DNA of 64,000 bases from CAZYQW01 sp964649825 (GTDB taxonomy: Bacteria > Planctomycetota > B15-G4 > JADJEK01). Under the pieces are notes generated by a model that was not told the origin of the DNA, ran no database searches, and saw only the letters and a list, made by a program, of their open reading frames with translations. Location: contig CAZYQW010000049.1 of assembly GCA_964649825.1 (NCBI GenBank), forward strand, positions 31,420 through 95,419. Reading direction: 5' to 3'. Shown piece by piece: positions 19,956 to 28,266 of this stretch. Each line of letters begins with the position of its first letter. Positions within the stretch are counted from its first letter, which is position 1. A program made the position numbers and the translations under genes.

Positions 19956-20516
19956 TCAACTCGTGCGCGCCAGGATCCCCGAGTTCAGCTCCGCGACCTT
20001 CTCCTTCCCGCAGAGCAGCTCGACGAGCCGGAACGCGAACTCCATCGCCGTCCCGGGCCCCTGGCTGGTGACGATCGTACCGTCCACGACCACGCGCTCG
20101 TCCGCGACCACTTCGCCGACCACGCCCGAAAGGCGCTTCCGCACCGACGGATGGCTCGTGACGCGCCTTCCCGCGAGGAGCCCGGCTTCCGCGAGCACGG
20201 TTGGGCCGGCACAGATCGCAGCGGTGAGGCCACCCGCCTCGTGGTGGCGGCTGAGGGCGGCGATGATGCGAGGGTCCTTGCGCAACGCTTCGGCGCCGGA
20301 CAGGCCGCCGGGGACGACGATCAAGTCGAATCCTCTCACGTCGATCTCGTCGATCGACGTGTCCGGGGCCACGCGGATGCCGCGCGATCCGGTGATCGTC
20401 CCGTCCGATGTCCCCGCCACGACCACCTCGATGTCCGCGCGTCGCAGGACGTCGATGACCGTGATCGCCTCGATCTCCTCGAAGCCGTGCGCGAGCGGAA
20501 CCAGGACTCTCTTCAT
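19956..20516 (-). CDS. DJ-1/PfpI family protein
   Basis: A 186-aa DJ-1/ThiJ superfamily protein. The nucleophile elbow AAICAGPT places the reactive Cys at ~102, and GFEEIEA (~11-17) supplies the acidic residue that pairs with it in DJ-1/YajL. VVPGGLSGAEAL is also typical. Members act as glyoxalase/deglycase-like or oxidative-stress chaperone proteins; the exact role is unproven. ATG 20516 follows GAGGTG. It is convergent with the EncFtn-type gene (6 bp between stops), a pairing consistent with redox or iron stress but not proof of it. Confidence 0.88.
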   Translation of the reverse strand: MKRVLVPLAHGFEEIEAITVIDVLRRADIEVVVAGTSDGTITGSRGIRVAPDTSIDEIDVRGFDLIVVPGGLSGAEALRKDPRIIAALSRHHEAGGLTAAICAGPTVLAEAGLLAGRRVTSHPSVRKRLSGVVGEVVADERVVVDGTIVTSQGPGTAMEFAFRLVELLCGKEKVAELNSGILARTS

Positions 20517-20667
20517 CGTTGCCACCTCGGTGCGCGCACAGTAACAGGGTTCGGGTTCCACCCGCCCGGCCACGGAGGAATCCAACTTTTCCGCCGGAGC
20601 TTTGGGCGGCCGACGAATAGAGTGTGTCAATGACTGCACCTCCCCAACCCCACTGCGGGTTCCGATT

Positions 20668-22746
20668 TTGATCTTCGACGAGTTCGGCCTCCACCCCACC
20701 CTGATGGCGGGAATCCGGGACATGGGGTACCGGGACGCGACACCGATCCAGGAGAAGGCGATCCCCGCGTGCATCGAAGGCCGCGACGTGATCGGCGTCG
20801 CCCAGACCGGAACCGGGAAGACCGCCGCCTTCCTTCTCCCGATCCTCCATCGCCAACTCACGATCAGCGGAACCGGCACGCGAGCGCTCATTCTCGCCCC
20901 GACGCGCGAGCTCGCGACGCAGATCGATGACGTCCGGCTCGGGCTCGCATACCACACGACGCTGTCCGGCTGCGTCGTCTACGGTGGCGCCGACATGGCG
21001 AACCAGACGCGGGCGCTGCGAGGCGGACCGAACATCGTCACCGCGACGCCGGGGCGGCTCCTCGACCATCTCTGGCACGGCATGCCGAAGCTCGACGCGG
21101 TCGAGGTGCTCGTCCTCGATGAAGCCGACCGAATGATGGACATGGGCTTCCTGCCCGACCTCGAGAAGATCCTCCGGCGGCTCCCCGCGAAGCGCCAGAA
21201 CCTCCTCTTCTCCGCGACCATGCCGCGTGAGATCGAGCGCCTCGCCGACGAGATGATGAACGACCCGATCAAGATCACGGTGGGTCGAAAGAGCCAACCG
21301 GTCGATCGCGTCAAGCAGGAGGTCTACTCCGTCTCCGCCGAGGGGAAGGCCGACCTGCTTCGGCGTCTCCTGCTCGATCAGGGGCTCGAGTCGGTGCTCG
21401 TCTTCACGAAGACGAAGGTCGGCGCCAACCGCGTCTACGGCGACCTGATGAGACGTGGGTTCTCGGTCGGGGTGATCCACGGCGACCGCACCCAGGAAGA
21501 GCGGTTCCGCTCGCTCGAGGCGTTTCGGCACGGGCAGCTCCGCGTCCTCGTCGCCACCGACGTGGCGTCGCGCGGGATCGACGTCGACGGCATTTCGCAC
21601 GTCATCAACTACGACGTTCCCCGCGCCGGAGAGGACTACGTCCACCGGATCGGGCGCACCGCGCGGGCCGGAGAGTCGGGTCACGCGGTCACGTTCGTGA
21701 GCCGCGAGGAAGAGCGGGACCTGTCTGCGATCGAGCGCGAGATCCGGATGAAGATCACGCGCGTCGAGTCGCCGTCGCGACCGATGCGCGAGCCGCCGCC
21801 GCGTGAACGGCACGACCGCGACCGAGGCCGGCACGATGCTCGGGGCAACGAGCGCCGACCGGAGTCCCAGCCGGCACGATCCGCGCCGCCGAAGGAGGGC
21901 GACCGCGGCCGCTTCCACGGCGGAAGCGATCGTCCGTCGAGGAACGGCGCGCGCCAGAACCGCGATCGCGACCAAGCGTCGCGAGCGTCGCAATTCGCGC
22001 CGGAACGACCGACCCGCGACCCACGACCCGCTCGCGACGAACGACCGCCCCGCGACGAACCACTGGCTCGCGACCCACGACCGGCCCGCGACGAACGACC
22101 GGCTCGCGACCCACGACCGCCCCGCGACGAACGACCGGCTCGCGACTCACGACCGCCCCGCGACGAACGACCGGCTCGCGACGACCCGTCGCAACGCGCG
22201 GCACCCGAACCGCCGCGATCCAACCGTTCACGATCCGCCGGATCCGATGGGCGACCTCGAGCCGAGAAGCCCGCGGGACGCGGCGATGCAGATACGGCAC
22301 CACGACCACCCCAGGCGCGCCGCGAGGAGCCCGAACCGCGCGCGTCCGGAGCGCCGCGCACGCCGGCCGGCACCGCGAAGCCGAAGCCGGTGGTCAAGCC
22401 GAAGCCCGGGAGCACGGCGAAGCCGAAGCCCGCGAGCACGTCCAAACCGGAATCCGCGACCCGCGATTCACGCGGGGGCGAGGAGCCGCCGCGGTCGCGC
22501 CGCCCCAAACCTCGCGACGTCGACCCGCAGAACGAGGCTCCGCGCCGCCCGCCGACGAAGTTGCGCCCGGGCGGCAACGCGGAAGAGAAGCCGAAGCCGG
22601 CGTCCAAGCGCCGCCCACCCGCCGGCAAGCGACGAAACGACGCTCAGGAAGACACCCCGCCGAGCGCTCCCGGCCCGCGCCGCAAGCCGCGTGACGAGGA
22701 TCGCCGTCGCGACGACGACACGCCGCCGCGCCGCCCGCGGCGCTGA
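20668..22746 (+). CDS. DEAD-box RNA helicase with long repetitive basic tail
   Basis: About 692 aa. The RhlE-like core (~1-360) has a Q motif (ATPIQ), motif I AQTGTGKT, PTRELA, TPGRLLDH, motif II DEAD, motif III SAT, then RGIDVDGI and HRIGRTARAG. From ~370 onward the protein is an Arg/Pro/Asp-rich disordered tail with 12-residue repeats and Lys-Pro stretches, likely binding RNA or ribosomes. The start is uncertain: TTG at 20668 puts MIFDEFGLHP at the normal family N-terminus, while the same frame stays open to TTG at 20602; neither has a good ribosome site. A convergent terminator lies at 22802. Confidence 0.9.
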   Translation: MIFDEFGLHPTLMAGIRDMGYRDATPIQEKAIPACIEGRDVIGVAQTGTGKTAAFLLPILHRQLTISGTGTRALILAPTRELATQIDDVRLGLAYHTTLSGCVVYGGADMANQTRALRGGPNIVTATPGRLLDHLWHGMPKLDAVEVLVLDEADRMMDMGFLPDLEKILRRLPAKRQNLLFSATMPREIERLADEMMNDPIKITVGRKSQPVDRVKQEVYSVSAEGKADLLRRLLLDQGLESVLVFTKTKVGANRVYGDLMRRGFSVGVIHGDRTQEERFRSLEAFRHGQLRVLVATDVASRGIDVDGISHVINYDVPRAGEDYVHRIGRTARAGESGHAVTFVSREEERDLSAIEREIRMKITRVESPSRPMREPPPRERHDRDRGRHDARGNERRPESQPARSAPPKEGDRGRFHGGSDRPSRNGARQNRDRDQASRASQFAPERPTRDPRPARDERPPRDEPLARDPRPARDERPARDPRPPRDERPARDSRPPRDERPARDDPSQRAAPEPPRSNRSRSAGSDGRPRAEKPAGRGDADTAPRPPQARREEPEPRASGAPRTPAGTAKPKPVVKPKPGSTAKPKPASTSKPESATRDSRGGEEPPRSRRPKPRDVDPQNEAPRRPPTKLRPGGNAEEKPKPASKRRPPAGKRRNDAQEDTPPSAPGPRRKPRDEDRRRDDDTPPRRPRR
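22018..22184 (+). repeat. Tandem 36-bp repeats in helicase tail
   Basis: About four and a half imperfect copies of a 36-bp unit encoding DPRPARDERPAR and variants (PPRDERPARD, SRPPRDERP). The copies differ at a few bases, mainly Ala/Pro alternations. The result is a flexible segment of alternating acidic and basic residues. Such in-frame repeats can change copy number by slippage. Confidence 0.85.
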
Positions 22747-22801
22747 TCGGTTCTCGCGTTCGGGCCGCACCGGCCCGGCGTCGGCCTGCGCGCGACAGCA
22801 C

Positions 22802-22838
22802 GAACGGCGTCCTCCGCTGGCCGCGGAAGACGCCGTTC
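22802..22838. terminator. Bidirectional hairpin between convergent genes
   Basis: A 10-bp perfect stem (GAACGGCGTC at 22802-22811 with GACGCCGTTC at 22829-22838) has an inner CCGC/GCGG pairing that extends it. It lies between the convergent helicase (plus) and HEAT gene (minus). No clear T-run follows on either side, so it may be a Rho-assisted or weak terminator. Confidence 0.6.
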
Positions 22839-22876
22839 ATCCGTTTCAAACGACTTCAAACGACGCTGGACGGCGA

Positions 22877-24652
22877 CTACAGCTCCAGGCTGTGGTCGAG
22901 CATCAACGCGGCGCGATCCTGGGTGCTCAACGTCGAGGCGGCTCCGAGCACCCGCGCGGCCGCGACTCTCAGTTCGGCGTCGTCGCCCGCGAGAGCGTCG
23001 ACCATCGCCTGCCTGGTACCGGGCTGGAGCGGATGCGACGACACGATCCCCGCCAACGCCTCGGCCGCCGCGACGCGCGCCTCCGTCGACGCCCCCGGGC
23101 CCGAGAAGAGCGCTGCGGCAGGAGCCTGCCCGGACGCCGTCTTCGCCTTCGCCAGAGCCTTCAACGCCGGGATCTGCACGTCATCGTCGCGGCCGATCGC
23201 GGCGACGATCGCGTCCGCGGCCGGGGCGAGGCTCGCGCCGTCCAGCGACGCCAGCGTCTGGGCCGCCTTGCGCGAGAAATCGGCGGCCTGCATCCGCTGA
23301 TCGTTCAACTGCGCGGCCTCGAACGCAGTGTCGAGCGCCGGCTGCAGCACGGCGAGGGTCACCGGCATCGGGACCACCCCCGCGACGGAGTCGCCGAGCG
23401 ACGCGCTCACGCGTTCGACCTCGGTCTCCCCGCCGAGCACGATGATCGGAACGTCCTTCGTGCGGACGTCGAGATCGAGGCTGCTGACCAGCGCCGCGAC
23501 GGGCACGTCGGTGACGCTCGTGCTCATCACGATGGCATCCTTCACCGGGGCGGCCTTGGCGCGCATCAACCCCATCGCGCCGGTCTTCGCACCGACCGCG
23601 AACATGTCGCGCGTGCGGAGCATCGCGACGAGCTCATTCAGGATCACGGGGTCGTCGTGGATCACGAGCACCTGACGGATGGCGCTCTCGGAGAGCGCCT
23701 GACCGAGAGTCTCGACGACCCGGCTCGACGGATTGGACGGGTTCGATGCGGCAAGCGACAGCGCCGCGGCGTACCGATCCTCCTTCATGTTCGAGCCGAG
23801 CATGCCGTCCGCGTTGGCGACCGGCTCGACCTCGGGAGCCTCCATCGGCTCGATCTCGGGCGCGTGACCGCCAAGGGCCACGAGCTCGGAGAGCCGCGCC
23901 AGATTCCAGTCCTCGCCGCCGTCCTCGCCGAGCGCGGTCTGGAGGGCGACGTACGAGTCGATCAGCTCGCTCAGCGCGCCCGCGTGGGTTGGATCGACGC
24001 GGAGCGCGTCCTCGGCGAACACCTTGCCGTACGCCGGTCCGTATGCTTCGGGAGGGACCTCGCGGGCGCCGATCGCCTTGCCGTTCCAGAAGAAGACGCG
24101 CGAGCGGTCTTCGTCGCCGAGCTCGCCGGTGCGGAACCGTCGCGCGAGATCGGCCAGCATGGCCGCCGGATCGCCGTTCGCCGAGAAACCGATGCGGGAG
24201 ATCGCTTCGGCCGCCTTCTCCCGCGTCAGCTCGTCCTCGTCATGAGCCGCGATGCACGCCAACGAGGGAAGAACTCGTTCGTCGCCGATCGCGCTCAGCA
24301 CGATGCAGATGTTGCGTCGCACCATCGCGTCGTCGGAGTGGAGGCCGGCCGCCAGCGCAAGCACGGACTCGGCACCGAGACGGCGGAGGGCGTAGATCGC
24401 CTGCACGCGCCGCTCGACGTCGGCCTGGCTGCCGATCCACCGGAGAAGCCCGTTCACGGCGTACGCGCCGTGCTCGTCGCGAAGGGTGTCGATCGCCGCG
24501 GTGCGCTCGCGCCAGTCGCCGGAAGCCGCGGTCGCGGCGAGCTCGGCGATGCGGGACGGGTCGTTCTCGACCGCGACCGCACGAGCGAGCGGGGACGCCG
24601 AGCAGGTGAAGATCGCGAGGGCGATGAGTGCGTGCCGCGTGGTCGCGCGCAT
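22877..24652 (-). CDS. Exported HEAT-repeat protein with a degenerate receiver-like domain
   Basis: A 591-aa protein with a signal peptide (MRATTRHALIALAIF, cleavage near 25). HEAT repeats occupy ~35-155 (VERRVQAIYALRRLG), a TPR-like part ~200-260, and HEAT repeats again ~480-585. Between them, ~325-445 reads like a response-regulator receiver: QVLVIHDDPVILNELVAML with the acidic pair at 333-334. The phospho-acceptor position is Ser377 (DAIVMS instead of DxxxxD), the conserved Thr/Ser is Gly and the conserved Lys is Met (VVPMPV). It is therefore a non-phosphorylatable receiver fold in an exported protein, which is odd. GGAGG precedes the ATG, and a sigma-70-like promoter lies at 24742-24770. 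Confidence 0.82.
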   Translation of the reverse strand: MRATTRHALIALAIFTCSASPLARAVAVENDPSRIAELAATAASGDWRERTAAIDTLRDEHGAYAVNGLLRWIGSQADVERRVQAIYALRRLGAESVLALAAGLHSDDAMVRRNICIVLSAIGDERVLPSLACIAAHDEDELTREKAAEAISRIGFSANGDPAAMLADLARRFRTGELGDEDRSRVFFWNGKAIGAREVPPEAYGPAYGKVFAEDALRVDPTHAGALSELIDSYVALQTALGEDGGEDWNLARLSELVALGGHAPEIEPMEAPEVEPVANADGMLGSNMKEDRYAAALSLAASNPSNPSSRVVETLGQALSESAIRQVLVIHDDPVILNELVAMLRTRDMFAVGAKTGAMGLMRAKAAPVKDAIVMSTSVTDVPVAALVSSLDLDVRTKDVPIIVLGGETEVERVSASLGDSVAGVVPMPVTLAVLQPALDTAFEAAQLNDQRMQAADFSRKAAQTLASLDGASLAPAADAIVAAIGRDDDVQIPALKALAKAKTASGQAPAAALFSGPGASTEARVAAAEALAGIVSSHPLQPGTRQAMVDALAGDDAELRVAAARVLGAASTLSTQDRAALMLDHSLEL

Positions 24653-24741
24653 CCCGTGGTTCCTCCGTACGTTCTGCGACCGGGACTCGGTCGCAACATG
24701 AGGCCGGACAACGAGTTACCGGCCAGCCAAGAAGCGGCGCG

Positions 24742-24770
24742 ATCGTAAAGGTCGTACCGACAACGATCAA
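24742..24770 (-). promoter_or_regulatory. Predicted sigma-70-type promoter for HEAT/receiver gene
   Basis: On the minus strand TTGATC (24770-24765) and TACGAT (24747-24742) are separated by exactly 17 bp, each matching four of six consensus bases. It would start transcription near 24735, about 83 nt before the ATG at 24652. It lies just past the terminator hairpins of the preceding gene. Confidence 0.45.
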
Positions 24771-24862
24771 GGGAAATCTACGGCCTCGACCGCGCGACCC
24801 GACCGCACGAGCACGATAGCGTGCGCGCAAGGAAAGGTGACGCGGGGTCGTGGCGGAAAAGG

Positions 24863-24898
24863 CGCCGGCGAGCCTCGGTGCGGTGAGACTCGCCGGCG
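24863..24898 (-). terminator. Intrinsic terminator after HEAT-repeat gene
   Basis: A perfect 10-bp stem (CGCCGGCGAG at 24863-24872 and CTCGCCGGCG at 24889-24898) is followed on the minus strand by CCTTTTCC. A second, shorter perfect hairpin (CGAGGCGA/TCGCCTCG, 24926-24953) lies closer to the stop codon at 24969. Together they should end transcription of the HEAT gene; the rest of the 316-bp gap (24653-24968) holds the promoter of the next gene. Confidence 0.7.
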
Positions 24899-24968
24899 AA
24901 ACCACGCTGCGGAAGGAGGAATCATCGAGGCGATCGTTGCCATGCTCGCCTCGCCCGGATGAGACGGC

Positions 24969-27500
24969 TCAGCCGTCGCCGCCTTCCCCGCCGCCGAGTT
25001 TTTCCAGCGCGCGCAGCGCCGCGTCGCGGACCGCTGCGTCCTCGTCGTCGAGGAGATCGAGCAGAAGGGGAATCGCGGCCGGGTCGCCGAGAGCGCCGAG
25101 CGCGAGCGCGCCGCCCCTGCGCCGGATCGGATCGTCGTCGCGGACCAACGCGCGCGCCCGCTCGAGGGTCCGCGCCGCGCCGCCCTCTGCGATGAGGGAC
25201 TGGTGCTGCCGGTTCCTGAGCCGCAATTGGATCGCGTTCACCGCGTCGCTCGCATGCAAGCGCAAGGACTCGTTGGGTGAATCGAGCAGCTTCGCGAGCG
25301 CCGGGAGCGCGGACTCGAAGGCGCCGGAGCGGGCCGCGTCCGATGCGGCGCGGAGCGTTTCGACGTCGTCGCTCTTCAGTCCGACGGTGGTGACGCGCTC
25401 GAGGGCGCGGGCGTCGACACGGGTGACGAGCACGTCGATGAGCGGGGCCGTCAGCAGCCGCTCGGGGAGCTTCATCGCGAACTCCGAGAGCACGGGCGTC
25501 GGCAGCCCGTGTTGCTGGAGGAGACGTTGGTCGAACATGGACACGAACGAGCTCGAATCGCCGGTCGCCTCGATCCACTCGACGAACGTGTCGGCTGCCG
25601 CCGCGCCCTGGAGGTACGCGAGGAAGCTCGCTGCGCGGCCGACCACGGCGATGTTCTGGCTCCTCAGCGCCCGGACGAGGTCGCCGACCGTGCGCTCGCC
25701 TCCGCACTCGACAAGGAAGATGAGGGCCGACTCGTCACCCGCTCGATCCCAATAGGCACGAGCGCCCGCCTCGAGGTTCGCGGAGGACGTCCCCTGCGCG
25801 ATGCGGAACGCGGAGTCCCCCAGGTCCCCGTTCGCCGCCAGGTCTTCGGCGAGGCGGGGGAGCGCGCGGACGACATCGCTCGTGCGGTTCGTCCGGGCCA
25901 AGAACCGGTAGGTCGCGGTTCGGACCTCGTCGACGTCGGACGCCGCGAACGTCGGAGCGACCCCTCCCATCACCTGCGCGTCGAACGAGGCCAGCTCGAC
26001 GAGGGCGAGCTGACCGGCGAGGTCGCGCGTCTCTCGCCACGCGCGCTCGAGAAACGCCACGGCCCGGGCCGGATCCGCTCGGCCGACGGCCTCGATCGTC
26101 GCCCCGTAGGCCTTTCGGAACTGCTTCGTGAGCCCGGCGTTCTCGAGCTCCGCCAGACGGCCGAAGTAGACCGCCCGAGCGGCGTCGGTCAGTCCCGACG
26201 GCGCCGAATGCGCGAGCAGAATGAAGGGGTTCCCGTTTCGTCCAACGACACTCTCGCCCCGGAGCGCCGCTTCGATGCGATCCCGCGCGGCGGCGCGGAG
26301 ATCTTCGCTCCACGGTGCCTGGAAGCCGGCGAGGAGTTCCGGCACCACTTCCTGGACGTCCGCGTGCGCGTCTCGAAGCCCCGCCGCCGCGAGCGCCGCG
26401 AACTCGGACGGGTCGATCCAGCCACCGAACCCTTGCAGGATTCGCGCGCGCCGCAGCGCAGTCCTCCGCACCCCGGGATCGGTGCTCTGCACCATCTCCC
26501 GCAGCGCGACGCTCAACCCTTCGCGCAGCTCCGGACGCGCGCTCATGTGCTCCAGCCAGTCGAGCACCTCGGCCCGCTCCGCGTCCGTTCCTTCCAAGAG
26601 CGCGACGCGCATCTCGTGGATGAGCTCCGCGCGGACCGACGGATCCACGTGCGCGCCCCACACGGCGCGCCGCACCGCCGCCTCGGAGTCGCGCGCGGCC
26701 CGGCGCAGGAGGGGCAGGATCGCGGCGGGACTCGCGGCGGACGCCTTCGAGAACGTCGACGCGAGCTGGGCACGGGTCCGCGGATCCGCGTGTTCCAGCC
26801 CGGCCGCGAGGACGCCGACGAGCCGCGGGAGGTAGGCGGGCGACTTCGCCACCAACGAAGCGATCGCCTCCGCGATCACGTAGGGAAAGAGCACATCCTC
26901 GCTCGAGAAGCTCGCGGAGAGGACGTCGAGTGCTTCGTCGTTCCGGTATCCGGACCGGACGAGCACGCGCGCCGCCCCTCCCACGATTCCGACGTCGCGG
27001 CTCTCGAGCCCGGCCGCGACGAACGGCAGCGCGAGATCGCCGATCCTCAGCAGGTCCTCCTCGGCCGCCTCGCGCTCCGGCCCGCCGAGCTTCAACACGA
27101 GCGCGTCGACGCGGTGCCGGAGCTCCGGATCGAGGTCGCTATCCGGGGTCGGTTGCGGCAGGAGCCGCTCCGCCTCGGCGTGGTCCGGCACGATCGCGAG
27201 CACCGCGCGCAAGTCTTCCTCGGCGCCAGCCGCGTCGCCCCGCTCGATGCGGCAGCGCGCACGCCCGAGCAGGGCTCGAACGAGCATGTCCTCGTCCTGC
27301 GTCGAGCGCGCGCGATCGATCGCCTCGGCGTAGAGGCGGGCCGCCGCGTCGAGGTCGCGCATTCCGACCTCGAGGTAGTAGGCGCGATCGAGCCGGCGAT
27401 CGTCGTCGACCGGCGGTTGCGCGCCCGTCGCGCCCGCGAAGGCCGCTCCGAGCAGCCCCGCCGTGATCCATCGTCCTGGGTTCGTCCGTCGTGGACTCAT
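24969..27500 (-). CDS. Exported HEAT/TPR-repeat protein
   Basis: An 843-aa exported protein. ATG 27500 is supported by AAGGAG 6 nt upstream and by a signal peptide (MSPRRTNPGRWITAGLLG, cleavage near GAQP). A short TPR-like region (~45-110, DAAARLYAEAIDRARS) is followed by HEAT or armadillo-like repeats to the end; the last block (~785-840, LLLDLLDDEDAAVRDAALRALEKLG) is the clearest. No catalytic motif is seen. Such proteins probably scaffold other envelope proteins. It follows the two-component genes by 76 bp on the same strand, so it may belong to that transcription unit, and it ends in two hairpins. Confidence 0.85.
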   Translation of the reverse strand: MSPRRTNPGRWITAGLLGAAFAGATGAQPPVDDDRRLDRAYYLEVGMRDLDAAARLYAEAIDRARSTQDEDMLVRALLGRARCRIERGDAAGAEEDLRAVLAIVPDHAEAERLLPQPTPDSDLDPELRHRVDALVLKLGGPEREAAEEDLLRIGDLALPFVAAGLESRDVGIVGGAARVLVRSGYRNDEALDVLSASFSSEDVLFPYVIAEAIASLVAKSPAYLPRLVGVLAAGLEHADPRTRAQLASTFSKASAASPAAILPLLRRAARDSEAAVRRAVWGAHVDPSVRAELIHEMRVALLEGTDAERAEVLDWLEHMSARPELREGLSVALREMVQSTDPGVRRTALRRARILQGFGGWIDPSEFAALAAAGLRDAHADVQEVVPELLAGFQAPWSEDLRAAARDRIEAALRGESVVGRNGNPFILLAHSAPSGLTDAARAVYFGRLAELENAGLTKQFRKAYGATIEAVGRADPARAVAFLERAWRETRDLAGQLALVELASFDAQVMGGVAPTFAASDVDEVRTATYRFLARTNRTSDVVRALPRLAEDLAANGDLGDSAFRIAQGTSSANLEAGARAYWDRAGDESALIFLVECGGERTVGDLVRALRSQNIAVVGRAASFLAYLQGAAAADTFVEWIEATGDSSSFVSMFDQRLLQQHGLPTPVLSEFAMKLPERLLTAPLIDVLVTRVDARALERVTTVGLKSDDVETLRAASDAARSGAFESALPALAKLLDSPNESLRLHASDAVNAIQLRLRNRQHQSLIAEGGAARTLERARALVRDDDPIRRRGGALALGALGDPAAIPLLLDLLDDEDAAVRDAALRALEKLGGGEGGDG

Positions 27501-27576
27501 CTCGAACTCCTTTCTGACCGCTCTTCGGTCGTCCAGGAAGATCGCCATCCCAGACCCCGGGAACGTCTCCGAGTTG

Positions 27577-28266
27577 TCACGATCCACCCCCGGCTTCGAG
27601 GCGATAGCCGACGCCGTGGACGGTGACGATCACGCGGGGCGCCGACGGGTCGACCTCGACCTTCTTGCGCAGGCGCGCGACGTGGTTGTCGAGCGTGCGT
27701 GTGGTGAAGCGCGAGCTCAAACCCCACAGGTCCCTCAGGATGGTGCGTCGATCGAGCGCGCGGCCGCGGCGCTCCCAAAGGTAGCGGAGAAGGTCGACCT
27801 CGACCGGCGTGAGCTCCTCGGCACGTCCGTCCTGCCGGACCACGCGCGCCTCCAGGTCGACGACGACCGGGCCGAGGCAGAGCTCGCTCGCGCTGCCGCC
27901 ACCCGCGCGCCGGAGAACCGCGGCCACGCGCGCCAGGAGCTCGGCCACGCCGAACGGCTTGCGCACGTAGTCGTCGGCGCCGAGCGCGAGCCCCATCACC
28001 GCGTCCCCCTCCTGCGCGCGCGCGGTCAGACAGACGACGGGAAGCTTGCGGCCCGACGCGCGGATCGCCTTCAGCACGTCGAGGCCGTCCCCGTCGGGCA
28101 GGTTCAGGTCGAGCAGCACGAGGTCGAACGCCGCGGCGGCGAGCGCGGCCTGGGCTCCCTTCGTATCGCCGTGGTGCACGACCGCGTAGCCCTCCTGCTC
28201 GAGGTTGAAGCGAACGCCGCGCGCGAGGTCCTCGTCGTCTTCCACCAACAGGATGCGAGCCATCAT
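27577..28266 (-). CDS. OmpR/PhoB-family response regulator
   Basis: A 229-aa response regulator. The receiver has Asp10/Asp11, phospho-acceptor Asp53 (LVLLDLNLP), Thr81 and Lys103 (DDYVRKPF), all the required residues. The C-terminal winged-helix DNA-binding domain (~130-225) shows ELTPVEVDLLRYLWE and the typical end ARLRKKVEVDP then VHGVGYRL. It should be phosphorylated by the kinase encoded just upstream, whose stop overlaps this start. GGAGGAG lies upstream. Target genes are unknown; the exported HEAT protein immediately downstream is an obvious candidate. Confidence 0.94.
   Translation of the reverse strand: MMARILLVEDDEDLARGVRFNLEQEGYAVVHHGDTKGAQAALAAAAFDLVLLDLNLPDGDGLDVLKAIRASGRKLPVVCLTARAQEGDAVMGLALGADDYVRKPFGVAELLARVAAVLRRAGGGSASELCLGPVVVDLEARVVRQDGRAEELTPVEVDLLRYLWERRGRALDRRTILRDLWGLSSRFTTRTLDNHVARLRKKVEVDPSAPRVIVTVHGVGYRLEAGGGS

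Noticed and set aside
22018..22184. CRISPR-like spacing of repeats
   Set aside because: Repeats are contiguous, in frame with the helicase and lack unique spacers.
21803..24748. Plus-strand 981-aa open frame
   Set aside because: It is a shifted-frame reading of the helicase tail continuing antisense over the HEAT/receiver gene; no recognisable domain.
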